Shown: positions 27,546-37,167 of the stretch, in pieces | Layout of the letters: each line of letters begins with the position of its first letter | How positions within the stretch are numbered: the first letter of the stretch is position 1 | Source of the DNA: Rhizobium sp. R634 | GTDB lineage: Bacteria; Pseudomonadota; Alphaproteobacteria; Rhizobiales; Rhizobiaceae | DNA: 64,000 nucleotides | Direction of reading: 5' to 3' | NCBI RefSeq assembly: GCF_002211305.1 | Contig: NZ_LOKW01000012.1 | Location: forward strand, 310,001-374,000 | Program-made: the position numbers and the translations under genes | Notes under the pieces: model-generated | What the model was told of the DNA's origin: nothing | Databases searched by the model: none | Seen by the model: the letters and a program-made list of their open reading frames with translations, nothing else

Positions 27546-28430
27546 TCAGTTCAGCAGGCCGGCATGACGCATGGCCGCCTCAATCGCCGCCTCCGTCGCC
27601 GGCTCCAGCGTCGAAAGCAGGGGTGAGCGGACGTTGCGGCTCATACGGCCAAGCCTGGAAAGCCCATATTTGGCGCCGCAGAGACCTGGCTCCATGAAGA
27701 TCGCCTTATGCAGCGGCATCAGCTGATCCTGATATTCCAGCGCGCGGCCATAATCGCCCGCCAGCGTCGCCGCCTGGAAATCGGCGCAGAGGCGCGGCGC
27801 GACATTGGCCGTGACCGAAATGCAGCCGACGCCGCCATGAGCGTTGAAGCCGAGCGCGGTTGCATCCTCACCGGACAATTGCCTGAAATCCTTGCCGCAG
27901 GTGATTCGCTGTTCGGAGACGCGCTCGATCTTGCCGGTCGCGTCCTTGACGCCGACGATGTTCTTGTGCGCCTTGGCGAGCGCACCCATCGTTTCCGGCG
28001 TCATGTCGATCACCGACCTGCCGGGAATGTTGTAGATATAAATCGGCAGATCGACGGCCTCGGCGATCGCCGAAAAATGCGCGATCAGACCTTTCTGCGT
28101 CGGCTTGTTGTAATAGGGCGTGACAACAAGCACCGCATTTGCGCCGACCTTCTCGGCATGCTGGGCAAGCTCGACGGCCTCGCGCGTATTGTTCGAACCG
28201 GCACCGGCCATGACGGGAACGCGCTTTGCGGCGACCTCGATGCAGAGCTCCACGACCCGTTTGTGCTCGGCATGCGACAGCGTCGGCGATTCGCCCGTCG
28301 TGCCGACGGGAACGAGACCACTGCTGCCTTCCCTGATCTGCCAGTCGACATGCGCGGCGAAGCTGTCTTCGTCGATCAGGCCGGCATCCGTGAAGGGGGT
28401 GACGAGGGCGGGGATGGACCCATTGAACAT
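27546..28430 (-). CDS. dapA: 4-hydroxy-tetrahydrodipicolinate synthase
   Basis: The 294-residue TIM-barrel enzyme condenses pyruvate with aspartate semialdehyde in lysine and diaminopimelate synthesis. [16 protein letters not shown] (~41), YYNKPTQKG (Tyr ~133), [11 protein letters not shown] and the Schiff-base Lys in VGVKDATG (~162) are all present. GAGGAG precedes the ATG at 28430; a longer frame to 28469 has no such site. It diverges from the lytic transglycosylase. Confidence 0.96.
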   Translation of the reverse strand: MFNGSIPALVTPFTDAGLIDEDSFAAHVDWQIREGSSGLVPVGTTGESPTLSHAEHKRVVELCIEVAAKRVPVMAGAGSNNTREAVELAQHAEKVGANAVLVVTPYYNKPTQKGLIAHFSAIAEAVDLPIYIYNIPGRSVIDMTPETMGALAKAHKNIVGVKDATGKIERVSEQRITCGKDFRQLSGEDATALGFNAHGGVGCISVTANVAPRLCADFQAATLAGDYGRALEYQDQLMPLHKAIFMEPGLCGAKYGLSRLGRMSRNVRSPLLSTLEPATEAAIEAAMRHAGLLN

Positions 28431-28644
28431 GCAAAGCTCCTCACGACCAAATCCTTGCTTCGGCCGCATTCCATGAATATGAGTTGCGCACCATAGAGCG
28501 ACGAAATCGTTGCGACAAGCACACAGAGTTGGGTTTAGGGCAAAATCCGATAGCAGATGTGAATGAATTTTACCTGGTACGGTAAGGTTTCGTTAAGATG
28601 CCTCTAGCCAAATGGCAGTGCGTGTTTTCGTTGCGAGATCCCGG

Positions 28645-30720
28645 ATGAAGAAAGCTGTCTTGATCCTCTCCGCCTTTGGCCTTATCGCCGCTGCGTGGGG
28701 TAGCATTGCGTCGCCCCTTCCCGGCGAAGGCGTTCCCATGCCCGCCGTCAAGCCGCTCGGCTTTATTCCCGAGACATCCGTGCCGGAATCGATCACCACA
28801 GGCGCCATTCCGCGCAATCCGGCGATCGCTCCCGTCAACAGCGACCTGAGGACCGGCCTCGACGCGCTTTCGAATAAGGATCCGCAGCTGGCGCTTTCGA
28901 TCCGCAACGGCATGCGCGGCGGCGCGCTCGACCGCCATATCCTAACCTGGGCGATCGCCGTTTCCGGATTGAAGGGCGTTCCCTCCTACGAAATCGCCAA
29001 CGCCTCGCAGGAACTCAAGGGCTGGCCGGGTCTTTCGCGGCTGCGCGCCTATTCCGAGCGCGCGCTCTATGATGAAAATCCCGCTCCTTCAGCCGTGCTC
29101 GCCGCTTTCGGTGACACTGCACCTGAGACGGTACAGGGCGCCGTCATCCTCGGCAGGGCGCTGGTTGCCTCAGGCAAACAGGCGCAGGCTGCCAAATATA
29201 TCCGCAAGGTCTGGCGCGCAGAGGCGCTCGACAAGGCGACCGAGGATAAGATCCTCCTCGAGTTTTCCGCCCTGCTGACGCCGGCCGACCACAAGGCGCG
29301 GATGGAGTATCTGATGTATCGGGGCCGGGTGGCGCAGGCCAAACGCTTCGGAGACATGGGCCAGGCGCAATCGCTCTACAAGGCCTGGGCCGCTGTCGAC
29401 GGCAAAGCCGCCAATGCCGGCGCGCTGCTCAACGCCGTCGATGCGAGATGGCGGAGCGATGCCGGGCTGCTGTTTGCCCGGATCGAATATCTGCGCAAGC
29501 AGGACAAATATGCCGAGGCGGCAGCACTTCTGGAACAGATGCCGCGGGAGCGCGCCGAACTCGTCAATTCCGGCGAATGGTGGAACGAGCAACGCATCGT
29601 CAGCCGCGGTCTCGTCGACAAGGGACAGTTCAAGCCGGCCTATCGCATCGTTGCAAACTATGCGGCAACGAGCCCGGCGGATATTGTCGAGGCCGAGTTC
29701 CATGCCGGCTGGTATGCGCTTCGCGGCCTGCGGGACCCCACGGCCGCGGAAACGCATTTCCGCAAAATCCTTCAGACTTCCAATGGACCGATCTCGGTTT
29801 CGCGCGCCTGGTATTGGCTCGGGCGGGCGGCGGAGGCCGGGGGACCCGGCAAATCCAGCGAATTCTATGCGAAGGCTGCGAATTTTCCCGGCACTTTCTA
29901 CGGCCAGCTCGCGGCTGAAAGATTGGGCCGAAAGACGCTGAACGTTGCCTATCCCTCGCCGAGCACGGCTGACCGGCAGAACTTCCAGGCCCGTGAAGCC
30001 GTGCAGGCGATCGCCCGGCTGGAGACGGCAGGCCACGGATGGCGGGCTGACATGCTCTATCTCGCGCTCGCCGATCAGTTGCAGAGCCCCGGGGAACTGG
30101 CAATCCTTGCCGCACAGGCTGAACAATCCGGCAATCATCATCTCTCGCTGCAGATCGGCAAAGTCGCCTATGGGCGCGGCATCGATGTTGCGGCCCTCGC
30201 CTTCCCGGTTGGGGTGATCCCGGCGAACGCCAATATATCCGGGTCCGGCAAGGCGCTCGCCTATGCCATCGCCCGGCAGGAAAGCGCCTTCAACCCCGCC
30301 GCGGTCTCGGCGGCGAATGCGCGGGGCCTGCTGCAGCTGCTGCCGGGAACGGCTCAGGCGGTGGCCAAGCGCCATAACATCGCCTATTCCAAAGATAAGC
30401 TGACGGCCGATGCCGGCTACAACGCGACACTCGGTGCGCATTATCTCGGCGAACAGATCGAAGCCTTCGGCGGTTCCTATATCCTCACCTTCATCGCCTA
30501 CAATGCGGGGCCGAAGCGGGTGCCGGAATGGATCGGCCGCTACGGCGATCCGCGCGGCAGATCGATCGACGAGATCGTCGATTGGATCGAGCGTATCCCC
30601 TTCCCCGAAACACGCAATTACGTGCAGCGGGTGATGGAAAATTACGAGGTCTATAAGGCCCGCCTCGGTCAACCAACCGATATCGAGCGCGACCTCATCG
30701 GCGGACGCAGCGCCTCCTGA
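28645..30720 (+). CDS. Slt-type soluble lytic transglycosylase
   Basis: The 691-residue protein cleaves peptidoglycan between MurNAc and GlcNAc. It has a signal peptide (MKKAVLILSAFGLIAAAWG), a long superhelical region of TPR-like helices, and a C-terminal SLT domain: AIARQESAFNPAAVS (catalytic Glu ~550), ARGLLQLLPGTAQ, and FIAYNAGPKRVPEW. An ATG at 28612 would add 11 residues; neither start has a strong ribosome site. The 214-bp gap to dapA holds both divergent promoters. Confidence 0.93.
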   Translation: MKKAVLILSAFGLIAAAWGSIASPLPGEGVPMPAVKPLGFIPETSVPESITTGAIPRNPAIAPVNSDLRTGLDALSNKDPQLALSIRNGMRGGALDRHILTWAIAVSGLKGVPSYEIANASQELKGWPGLSRLRAYSERALYDENPAPSAVLAAFGDTAPETVQGAVILGRALVASGKQAQAAKYIRKVWRAEALDKATEDKILLEFSALLTPADHKARMEYLMYRGRVAQAKRFGDMGQAQSLYKAWAAVDGKAANAGALLNAVDARWRSDAGLLFARIEYLRKQDKYAEAAALLEQMPRERAELVNSGEWWNEQRIVSRGLVDKGQFKPAYRIVANYAATSPADIVEAEFHAGWYALRGLRDPTAAETHFRKILQTSNGPISVSRAWYWLGRAAEAGGPGKSSEFYAKAANFPGTFYGQLAAERLGRKTLNVAYPSPSTADRQNFQAREAVQAIARLETAGHGWRADMLYLALADQLQSPGELAILAAQAEQSGNHHLSLQIGKVAYGRGIDVAALAFPVGVIPANANISGSGKALAYAIARQESAFNPAAVSAANARGLLQLLPGTAQAVAKRHNIAYSKDKLTADAGYNATLGAHYLGEQIEAFGGSYILTFIAYNAGPKRVPEWIGRYGDPRGRSIDEIVDWIERIPFPETRNYVQRVMENYEVYKARLGQPTDIERDLIGGRSAS

Positions 30721-30783
30721 CACCATTTGGCGTGGCTGGAAAAGCAAGCTACATCTTCGAGGTCAACAGGTCCCGAGGATACG

Positions 30784-31680
30784 ATGCCGGATACGAATAC
30801 GAGCGATTTCCAGGAACGATTTTACATTTCCTCCGACGGGCTCAGGCTCTATGCCCGTGATTACCGGCCCGATGCGGCGGCAACGGCCGGACGGCTGCCG
30901 GTGGTCTGTCTGCCGGGCCTTACGCGCAACACGCGGGATTTCCATCCGCTCGCGCTGCTTCTGTCCCGGGACAGGACCGCGCCGCGCAGGGTAATCGCAC
31001 TCGATTCGCGCGGGCGGGGAAACTCCGCTTGGGATGAGAACAAGGCCAACTACAACCTCGCCGCAGAGGCCGGTGACGTCATCGCCGCCTGTGTCGAGCT
31101 CGGCGTCGAGCGGGCAATCTTCATCGGCACGTCCCGGGGCGGGCTGATCCTGCATCTAATCGCGGCGGCGAGGCCCGATCTTCTCGAAGCCGTCATTCTC
31201 AACGATATCGGTCCTGCGATCGAAGTTCAGGGCTTGATGCAAATCCGCGATTACCTCAACGGCAACAGGAAGCCGGCGGACTGGAAGGAGGCAGCCGCTA
31301 TACTGAAGGAAATTCATGGCGCCTCGTTTGCCGCGCTCAAAGAGCAGGATTGGCACGAAATGGCGCTTGCCCTTTATCGCGACAGTAGCGGACGGCCGGT
31401 CGCCGATTTTGATCCCGCGATTGCGGAGGCGCTCAAATCCGTCGACTTCAACCAGCCGCTGCCCGATCTCTGGGCGCAGTTCGACAGGCTGAGTCGGCTG
31501 CCCCTCCTGCTGATCCGCGGCGCAAACTCGCCGCTGCTCTCAAAAGAGATCGCGGATGAAATGGCGCGGCGCCATTCGGGCTTAATTCTGCATATCGCAG
31601 AAGAGCAAGGACACGCGCCCTTTCTCCATCTCGGCGCCATCCCCGCAGCCGTTCAAGCCTTTCTCGCCGATTGCCGGTAA
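30784..31680 (+). CDS. alpha/beta hydrolase
   Basis: The 298-residue protein has the alpha/beta-hydrolase layout: oxyanion region VVCLPGLTRNTRDF (~43), nucleophile elbow GTSRGG (Ser ~123), acid region near LLLIRGANSPLL, and catalytic His in EEQGHAPFLH (~279). GAGGA precedes the ATG. It follows the lytic transglycosylase by 63 bases and may share its message. Substrate unknown. Confidence 0.88.
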   Translation: MPDTNTSDFQERFYISSDGLRLYARDYRPDAAATAGRLPVVCLPGLTRNTRDFHPLALLLSRDRTAPRRVIALDSRGRGNSAWDENKANYNLAAEAGDVIAACVELGVERAIFIGTSRGGLILHLIAAARPDLLEAVILNDIGPAIEVQGLMQIRDYLNGNRKPADWKEAAAILKEIHGASFAALKEQDWHEMALALYRDSSGRPVADFDPAIAEALKSVDFNQPLPDLWAQFDRLSRLPLLLIRGANSPLLSKEIADEMARRHSGLILHIAEEQGHAPFLHLGAIPAAVQAFLADCR

Positions 31681-31729
31681 TCTTATCCAAGCCGGCCGAC
31701 CGCGAGATTACGCCATCCCCAAAATACAA

Positions 31730-31755
31730 AAAGCCCGGCTCGAGAGCCGGGCTTT
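31730..31755 (-). terminator. intrinsic terminator of the ropA-type porin gene
   Basis: Arms AAAGCCCGGCT and AGCCGGGCTTT enclose a 4-base loop. Read on the minus strand the stem is followed by TTTTTGT, 26 bases past the porin stop. It may also stop the plus-strand hydrolase transcript. Confidence 0.88.
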
Positions 31756-31780
31756 CCTGATTGACCGAAGTCAGATCAGA

Positions 31781-32803
31781 TTAGAATGCACGCTGCAGGC
31801 GGAAGTAGCCCGAGGTGGAGTCGTCAGCATCATCCGGATCGAGGTACTGAACCGAAACCTTGGCGTAGAAGTTGTCGACGATCTGATAGTCAACCGTCAG
31901 ACCGACCTTCCAGGCATCGCCAAGACCGTCGAAGTCATCCGGAACAACCTTGGCGCCGCCGAAGTAGTTGCCGTAGTACTGAACAGCCGGGGTGATCTTC
32001 AGCTTGTCAGTTGCCTTGATGGCGTATTCGGCAGCAACAGCCCATTCAGCTGTAGAGTAGTAGGAGTTCGGGCCGGTGGAGTATACGCCGGCGAGGCCGA
32101 GCGTGCCGGGGCCGATGTCAACCGTACCCATTGCACGGATAGCGCCGTCTTCGTTGTCGACGTCGTAGCCGGCCGTGAGCTGGTAGCTGAATGCGCCAGC
32201 CTTGCCACCGAGACCAACGGCAACACCAACGTTATTGGCTTCTTCGCCGAGCTTGTAGACGCCGTCTTCCAGTTCGTCGACGCTGATGCCAGCGTAGAAG
32301 TCGCCGGTTTCGTACTGATAACGGATGGAGTTGTGCAGCGTTTCGACAGAACCGATATCATCGGTTTCGCCCGAAAGGCCATCGTCCCACCAGCTGTAGA
32401 ACAGACCGGCGCGGAAGCCAGCGACGTCGAGGTAAGCGGAGTCGAGGTGAGCTTCCTGGTCGGAGGCATTGTCAGCATTGAACTGCATGACGATGACGCC
32501 GGTCAGCGGACCATATTCGGTGTCGCTCTTGGCCGTGAACTGAACCTGACCGCGGGTAACTGCATCCCAGTCAGAGTCGCCGCCGACGTCTTCGCCAACG
32601 TTAACCTGGAAACGGATGTAACCGTTGATCTTGAGGCAGGTTTCGGTGCCCGGGATGTAGAAGTAGCCGGTGCCGTAAGCGTCGCAGACGCGAACATATT
32701 CAACCGGTTCCGGCTCAGCAGCGACGATAGCGTCAGCAGCCTGAGCGCCGGATACTACTGCGAGAGCAGCAGCGGAGCCGAGAAGAAGGCTCTTGATGTT
32801 CAT
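31781..32803 (-). CDS. ropA: RopA-type outer membrane porin
   Basis: The 340-residue protein has a signal peptide (MNIKSLLLGSAAALAVVSGA, cleavage after AQA) and the alphaproteobacterial Porin_2 pattern: VRVCDAYGTGYFYIPGTETC, INGYIRFQVNVG, alternating strands, and a terminal Phe in GYFRLQRAF recognised by the BAM machinery. Two cysteines near the start are family-typical. GGAGG lies seven bases before the ATG. Codon use is strongly biased, as for highly expressed genes. Rhizobia usually have several paralogues, so the exact member is uncertain. The 566 bases upstream to the tRNA contain no gene I can support and should hold its promoter and leader. Confidence 0.9.
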   Translation of the reverse strand: MNIKSLLLGSAAALAVVSGAQAADAIVAAEPEPVEYVRVCDAYGTGYFYIPGTETCLKINGYIRFQVNVGEDVGGDSDWDAVTRGQVQFTAKSDTEYGPLTGVIVMQFNADNASDQEAHLDSAYLDVAGFRAGLFYSWWDDGLSGETDDIGSVETLHNSIRYQYETGDFYAGISVDELEDGVYKLGEEANNVGVAVGLGGKAGAFSYQLTAGYDVDNEDGAIRAMGTVDIGPGTLGLAGVYSTGPNSYYSTAEWAVAAEYAIKATDKLKITPAVQYYGNYFGGAKVVPDDFDGLGDAWKVGLTVDYQIVDNFYAKVSVQYLDPDDADDSTSGYFRLQRAF

Positions 32804-33369
32804 AAATGACCTCCAATTCAAAGTTTCAATCGGGTTTGGGATCTTTCGCTGAGCAGCGTTCCCTGCCCCATCCCCGCGTTTCAAGAAGTGGACGGTCAGC
32901 CGCCCTTGCTTCCGAGGGTGAAAATACAAGACGGGGGCCGTCACGCAATCACCAACTTACTCGAATAGGGGGTTTGAAAGAGCCTTCCCGCAATCCTGTT
33001 GCTGAAAGGACACAAGTCGGGCAACCGGCCCCGATTTCCTTTATCCTTTGTTAAGAAAATCCTGATTTTGCGGCGGCTTAGCCGGGATCCCCAAAGGATT
33101 GGACACGCTCTCGGGGACACATTCACAACACTTTTCTGACGGGATTCGATCCTTGGAAGAAAGATGACGGCCGCCAGAAGCGTAACCGAACGGTCACCGA
33201 AGCCGCTTCCGTCATCCTGCTGGGCATGAGTCGCAGCAGGTGATTCCCGCAGGCGATTCTCTCGTTCGGAACAGGAAAGATTTCCCGCCGGCCGGCAGTA
33301 GATATAGCCGGCTATGCGAACGCCGTTCGCTGCCAGAAACCAGGGACCTAATTATGCTGGGAAATTGGA

Positions 33370-33460
33370 TGGCGGAGAAGATGGGATTCGAACCCACGAT
33401 ACGCTTTTGACGTATACTCCCTTAGCAGGGGAGCGCCTTCGACCACTCGGCCACCTCTCC
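33370..33460 (-). tRNA. tRNA-Ser (anticodon GCT)
   Basis: The minus strand reads GGAGAGGTGGCCGAGTGG at the 5' end and TTCGAATCCCATCTTCTCC at the 3' end followed by G and an encoded CCA. The acceptor stem pairs over seven bases. The anticodon loop is CTGCTAA between CTCCC and GGGAG, giving GCT, which decodes AGC/AGU serine codons. A long variable arm (ATACGTCAAAAGCGTAT) fits class II serine tRNA. Confidence 0.97.
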
Positions 33461-33568
33461 GGTGGGAGCCTGATAGAGCCATTCGGCAGGTGAAGCAAGC
33501 GCTTTTTCTCCCTTATACATGTAGGCAAGGAAGAGATGGCGCGCGTCTTGCCTCGAACCTGCCGGGCC

Positions 33569-34786
33569 TCAGCTCAATAGGCTCTTCAGATCGGCAGAGG
33601 GATCGGCGAGAATCGATTTGTCGGGGTTGACGCCGGATTCCAGCAGCTTCTTGCCCGTCACATAGGCCTTCGCGTCGTTGATCGCATCGACGGCGATCAA
33701 CGAGCCCTCTTTGAAATACCAGATCGAATGGGCGCCTTCGCGGACGCCGGGACGCTGCAGCGTCTCATCATAACCGAGATTGAAGCCGGCGATCTGCAGC
33801 TTGACGTCATATTGGTCGGACCAGAACCAAGGCTTCGGCTCGTAAGGTTCGCTGCCGCCGGCAATGACGGCTGCCGCGGCTTCGGCCTGGTCGACCGCGT
33901 TCTGCACGGATTCGAGCCTGATACGGCCGTCCTGCCAGGGCAACGCAGCGCAATCGCCGGCCGCAAAGATCAACGGGTCGGAGGTGCGGGCAAATTCATC
34001 GACGACAATGCCATTGGCGACATCGAGACCGGCTTCCTTGGCGAGCTGGTCGTTGGGCACGACGCCGATGCCGACGACGACGAAATCGACATCGATGGTC
34101 GATCCGTCGGAAAGGGCCGCGCCAACGACACGGCCGTCCTTGCCGACCAAGTGCTTGAGCCCGGTCTTCTCGCGAATTACCACGTCATGACCCTGATGGA
34201 TCCCGCGCATGATGTCGGCGGTCTCTTTCGCCGCAACGCGCTGCAGGATACGGTCAGCCATTTCGATGACGGTGACCTCCAGGCCGCGGTGACGGGCGAC
34301 GGCGGCAGCCTCGAGACCGATATAACCGCCGCCGATGATGAGGACACGGCGACCGGGACGCATCTCGTCGGCGAGCAGATCGGCATCGCGCTTGTCGCGG
34401 GCGACATAGACGCCTTCGAGGTCGCCACCGATGGCGGCGGGCAGCCGGCGCGGCGTCGAGCCGGTGGCGAGCACCAGCGTGTCGTAATCGAGAACGGAAC
34501 CGTCCTGCAGCAGGACCTGCTTGGTGTCCCGATTGATCTGTTCGGCCCAGGTCGAAAGGCGAAGATCCACGTCATTGTCCGGATACCAGTGCTCCGGGCG
34601 GAAGAGCAGGCGGTCGAAACTCATTTCGCCGAGCAGGTATTTCTTCGAAAGCGGCGGGCGCTGATAGGGAGCCACGTCCTCGGCGCCGATGAGCGTGATC
34701 GGGCGCGTATCCTTCAACGCACGCAGCTTGGCCGCCAATGCGAAACCGGCCTGTCCAGCGCCGATGATCACCAGTCTATCCGTCAC
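33569..34786 (-). CDS. FAD-dependent ferredoxin/rubredoxin reductase-like protein
   Basis: The 405-residue flavoprotein has an FAD-binding GAGQAGFALA (~9), an NAD-binding GGGYIGLEAAAV (~152), and the FAD motif FAAGDCAALPW (~277). YQRPPLSKKYLLGE is typical of the ferredoxin reductases of aromatic dioxygenases and of putidaredoxin reductase. No oxygenase or ferredoxin is nearby, so its partner is unknown. The GTG at 34786 is chosen because AGGAGTGAG precedes it; an ATG at 34819 lacks such a site. Confidence 0.88.
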   Translation of the reverse strand: MTDRLVIIGAGQAGFALAAKLRALKDTRPITLIGAEDVAPYQRPPLSKKYLLGEMSFDRLLFRPEHWYPDNDVDLRLSTWAEQINRDTKQVLLQDGSVLDYDTLVLATGSTPRRLPAAIGGDLEGVYVARDKRDADLLADEMRPGRRVLIIGGGYIGLEAAAVARHRGLEVTVIEMADRILQRVAAKETADIMRGIHQGHDVVIREKTGLKHLVGKDGRVVGAALSDGSTIDVDFVVVGIGVVPNDQLAKEAGLDVANGIVVDEFARTSDPLIFAAGDCAALPWQDGRIRLESVQNAVDQAEAAAAVIAGGSEPYEPKPWFWSDQYDVKLQIAGFNLGYDETLQRPGVREGAHSIWYFKEGSLIAVDAINDAKAYVTGKKLLESGVNPDKSILADPSADLKSLLS

Positions 34787-34873
34787 GATCTCACTCCTGA
34801 AACTAGGCCCGACACTCATGCCAAGGCCTATCCCCTGCCCTATGCGCCGTCAACGGAAAGCGGCCTCTTACAT

Positions 34874-35989
34874 TCAGCCGATCTCGATCCAGCGACGCTC
34901 ATGGAAAGACTGTGCCATGGCATGCACCGACTTCTCTATCCTGAGACCGTCTTTAAATGTCACGATCGACGACGGCTCACCTGAAATTGCCCGGATCAGC
35001 TCGCGGCATTCGATGATCTTCAGATCGTTGAAACCGAGACCGTGGCCAGGCGCCGGGATGAAGCGATCATAAGGCCGATGAGCGGGCGCCGCCAGTATCT
35101 TGCGGAAGCCCTGTTCGGAGCCGCGCCCTTCGGCCTGATAGAGTTCGAATTCGTTCATGCGCTCCTGGTCGTAGGCGATCGAGCCCTTCGAGCCGAAAAT
35201 CTGCAGGGCGATGCGGCCCTTGCGGCCCCAGGCGGCTCGATTCGCCATCAGTACGGCGGAGATCCCGCCACCGATCCGCATCAGCACGCTGACGCCATCA
35301 TGATTTTCGACGGCGCGGCGGCCGCCCTCGCTCAGCGGTCTGTCGGAATAGGGCTTCACCATATCCGTTATGACGGCCTCGACGTGGCCGAAAAGATACC
35401 AGAGCAGCGACAAGGGGTGCACGGCGAAATCATCGAGCGCGCCATAGCCGGAGGAAAGCTCGCTCTTCCAATAAAAAGGTGCATCGGGATCGGCCATGAA
35501 ATCCTCGTCCATCTCGACGCGGATGTGCGTGACCGTGCCGATGGCGCCCTCACCGATGAGCGCCTTGATGTGCCGCATGACGGGATTCTGGATGTAATTG
35601 TAGCCGAGCACGGCGACCTTGCCGGATCTCTTCGCCGTTTCCAGCATGCGCTCGGCATCGGCATAGGCCGGCGCCATCGGCTTTTCGCACCAGACATGCT
35701 TGCCGGCTTCAAGAGCGGCGATGGCCATTTCCGCGTGAAACTGATTGGGCGTGGTGACGGAGACGACGTCGACCTCGGGATCGGCGATCAGCACCCGCCA
35801 GTCGGCCGTCGCCTTCTCGAAGCCGAATTCACCGGCGCGCGCCTCAGCAAGTCCGGCATTGGCTTCCGCCAGATGTACGAGGCGCGGACGTTCGACATCG
35901 CCGAACACCGTCTTCACCGCATTCCACGCCAGCGCATGGCACTTGCCCATATAGCCTGTGCCGATCAAACCGATGCCGAGTGGCTTCAT
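34874..35989 (-). CDS. Gfo/Idh/MocA dehydrogenase, probably inositol-related
   Basis: The 371-residue protein has a Rossmann motif GLIGTGYMGKCHALAW and the family EKP motif in HVWCEKPMAPAYADAERM (~98). A C-terminal domain with DDFAVHPLSLLWYLFG supplies the catalytic HPxxLxxY-like region. It diverges from iolR with GGAA boxes between them. I recall the S. meliloti gene at this position (SMc01163) as an inositol-isomer dehydrogenase (IolY), so oxidation of scyllo- or another inositol is a fair inference. Start chosen at ATG 35989, where the Rossmann fold begins and GGAG precedes. Confidence 0.85.
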   Translation of the reverse strand: MKPLGIGLIGTGYMGKCHALAWNAVKTVFGDVERPRLVHLAEANAGLAEARAGEFGFEKATADWRVLIADPEVDVVSVTTPNQFHAEMAIAALEAGKHVWCEKPMAPAYADAERMLETAKRSGKVAVLGYNYIQNPVMRHIKALIGEGAIGTVTHIRVEMDEDFMADPDAPFYWKSELSSGYGALDDFAVHPLSLLWYLFGHVEAVITDMVKPYSDRPLSEGGRRAVENHDGVSVLMRIGGGISAVLMANRAAWGRKGRIALQIFGSKGSIAYDQERMNEFELYQAEGRGSEQGFRKILAAPAHRPYDRFIPAPGHGLGFNDLKIIECRELIRAISGEPSSIVTFKDGLRIEKSVHAMAQSFHERRWIEIG

Positions 35990-36165
35990 TTTTCCGTCTC
36001 CTCCAGAGCTGCGGCGCGATTTTTGGAATATTTGGATCATTTTGACAAGAGACCCATTCACGGGCATCGGCACCATTTTTTACGAGAGCTGTTTAAATCC
36101 GTTGAATTACAGGCAATTAAAAACAATTAGGCGCGCAGTTTGAAATCGTCTATGCTCCGCAATAT

Positions 36166-36179
36166 GGAATATTTGTTTC
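36166..36179. promoter_or_regulatory. possible IolR operator upstream of iolR
   Basis: GGAATATTTGTTTC fits GGAA-N6-TTCC with one mismatch. It lies 19 bases before the iolR ATG and overlaps a possible -10 (TATGGA at 36163) that is 17 bases after TTGAAA (36140). The same ten bases GGAATATTTG recur at 36025, close to the divergent dehydrogenase. Confidence 0.45.
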
Positions 36180-36197
36180 ATCTCGTGAGCCGCAAGC

Positions 36198-37073
36198 ATG
36201 GATAACGACCCCCAGAGGCAGGCGCGTGTGCCGCGCGATTTCGAAAGTCTGCGCAGCACCATCATCGAGCGCAAGGCGAGCATGCCGAAGCGGCTGGCGC
36301 AGGTCGCCGCCTTTGCGCTCGGCAATCCCGACGAGATCGCCTTCGGCACGACGGCGAGCATCGCGGCCGCCTCCGAGGTCCAGCCTTCGACGCTGGTGCG
36401 CCTGGCGCACCATCTCGGTTACGAAGGCTTTTCCGACCTGCAGAGCATCTTCCGCGAAAGATTGCGCGACCGGACGCTGAGCTATGAAGAGCGGCTGGTC
36501 ACGCTGGAGCGGGCGAGCGGCGACGACGAGGACGCCAATCTACTGTCTGGCTTCATCGCCGCGGCCAGCCAGTCGGTCAACCGGCTGGCGGCGACGGTGC
36601 AGAGCGACACATTCACCAAAGCGGTGGATATTCTTGCCGCCGCCGAGACGATCTATCTGATCGCCAAACGGCGCTCCTATCCGCTGACGGCGCATATGAC
36701 CTACGCTTTTTCCAAGCTCAACATCCGCCACCAGATCGTCGCCTCGCCGAATGGCGTCGACCCGGAGATGGTTCAGTTCGCGACACCGAAGGATGCGGCG
36801 ATCGCCGCAAGCTTCTCGCCTTATGCGGCCGACAGCCTCAACCAGAGCCAGGAGCTTGCCGACCGCGGCGTCCCCGTCATCGCCATCACCGATTCGGCCT
36901 TCTCGCCGCTTGCCGCCTGCGCCACACACTGGTTCGAGGTGGCCGAGGCCGATTTCGCCGGCTTTCGTTCGCTTTCGGCCTCGATGGCGCTCACCATGGC
37001 GCTGCCGGTCGCCATCGCCGAGCGGCGGCGCAAGCGCCAGCACTCAAATGCTGGGAAAGCGAAAATGGAATAA
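36198..37073 (+). CDS. iolR: RpiR-family repressor of inositol catabolism
   Basis: The 291-residue protein has an N-terminal RpiR helix-turn-helix (LAQVAAFALGNPDEIAFGTT; IAAASEVQPSTLVRLAHHLG) and a C-terminal SIS domain (TIYLIAKRRSYPLTAHMTYA; IAASFSPYAADSL) that binds a phosphosugar-like effector. Its position directly ahead of iolCDEB and its family match the S. meliloti repressor IolR. Its stop codon lies inside a perfect GGAA-N6-TTCC box, so its own gene end is part of the operator of the next promoter. Confidence 0.9.
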   Translation: MDNDPQRQARVPRDFESLRSTIIERKASMPKRLAQVAAFALGNPDEIAFGTTASIAAASEVQPSTLVRLAHHLGYEGFSDLQSIFRERLRDRTLSYEERLVTLERASGDDEDANLLSGFIAAASQSVNRLAATVQSDTFTKAVDILAAAETIYLIAKRRSYPLTAHMTYAFSKLNIRHQIVASPNGVDPEMVQFATPKDAAIAASFSPYAADSLNQSQELADRGVPVIAITDSAFSPLAACATHWFEVAEADFAGFRSLSASMALTMALPVAIAERRRKRQHSNAGKAKME

Positions 37074-37080
37074 ACATTCC
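37067..37080. promoter_or_regulatory. IolR operator box 1 (GGAA-N6-TTCC)
   Basis: GGAATAAACATTCC is a perfect match to the GGAA-N6-TTCC motif I recall for rhizobial IolR. It ends four bases before the -35 hexamer of the iolC promoter and overlaps the iolR stop codon. Confidence 0.65.
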
Positions 37081-37083
37081 GAA

Positions 37084-37112
37084 TTGACAAAATATCGGAA
37101 CCGATGTTTCAT
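37084..37112 (+). promoter_or_regulatory. iolC promoter with IolR operator box 2
   Basis: TTGACA (37084-37089), a 17-base spacer and TTTCAT (37107-37112) form a sigma70-like promoter with a good -35 and weak -10. GGAACCGATGTTTC (37097-37110), a one-mismatch IolR box exactly 30 bases from box 1, covers the spacer and -10. Repressor binding here would block polymerase. Confidence 0.5.
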
Positions 37113-37167
37113 TATTCACAAATTCGCAGGCACTGGAAGCCGCGCAAAAATCTAGCGGGAGGACATC

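Noticed and set aside
33370..33460. Integrated element at the tRNA-Ser
   Set aside because: No integrase, no direct repeat of the tRNA end and ordinary chromosomal genes on both sides.
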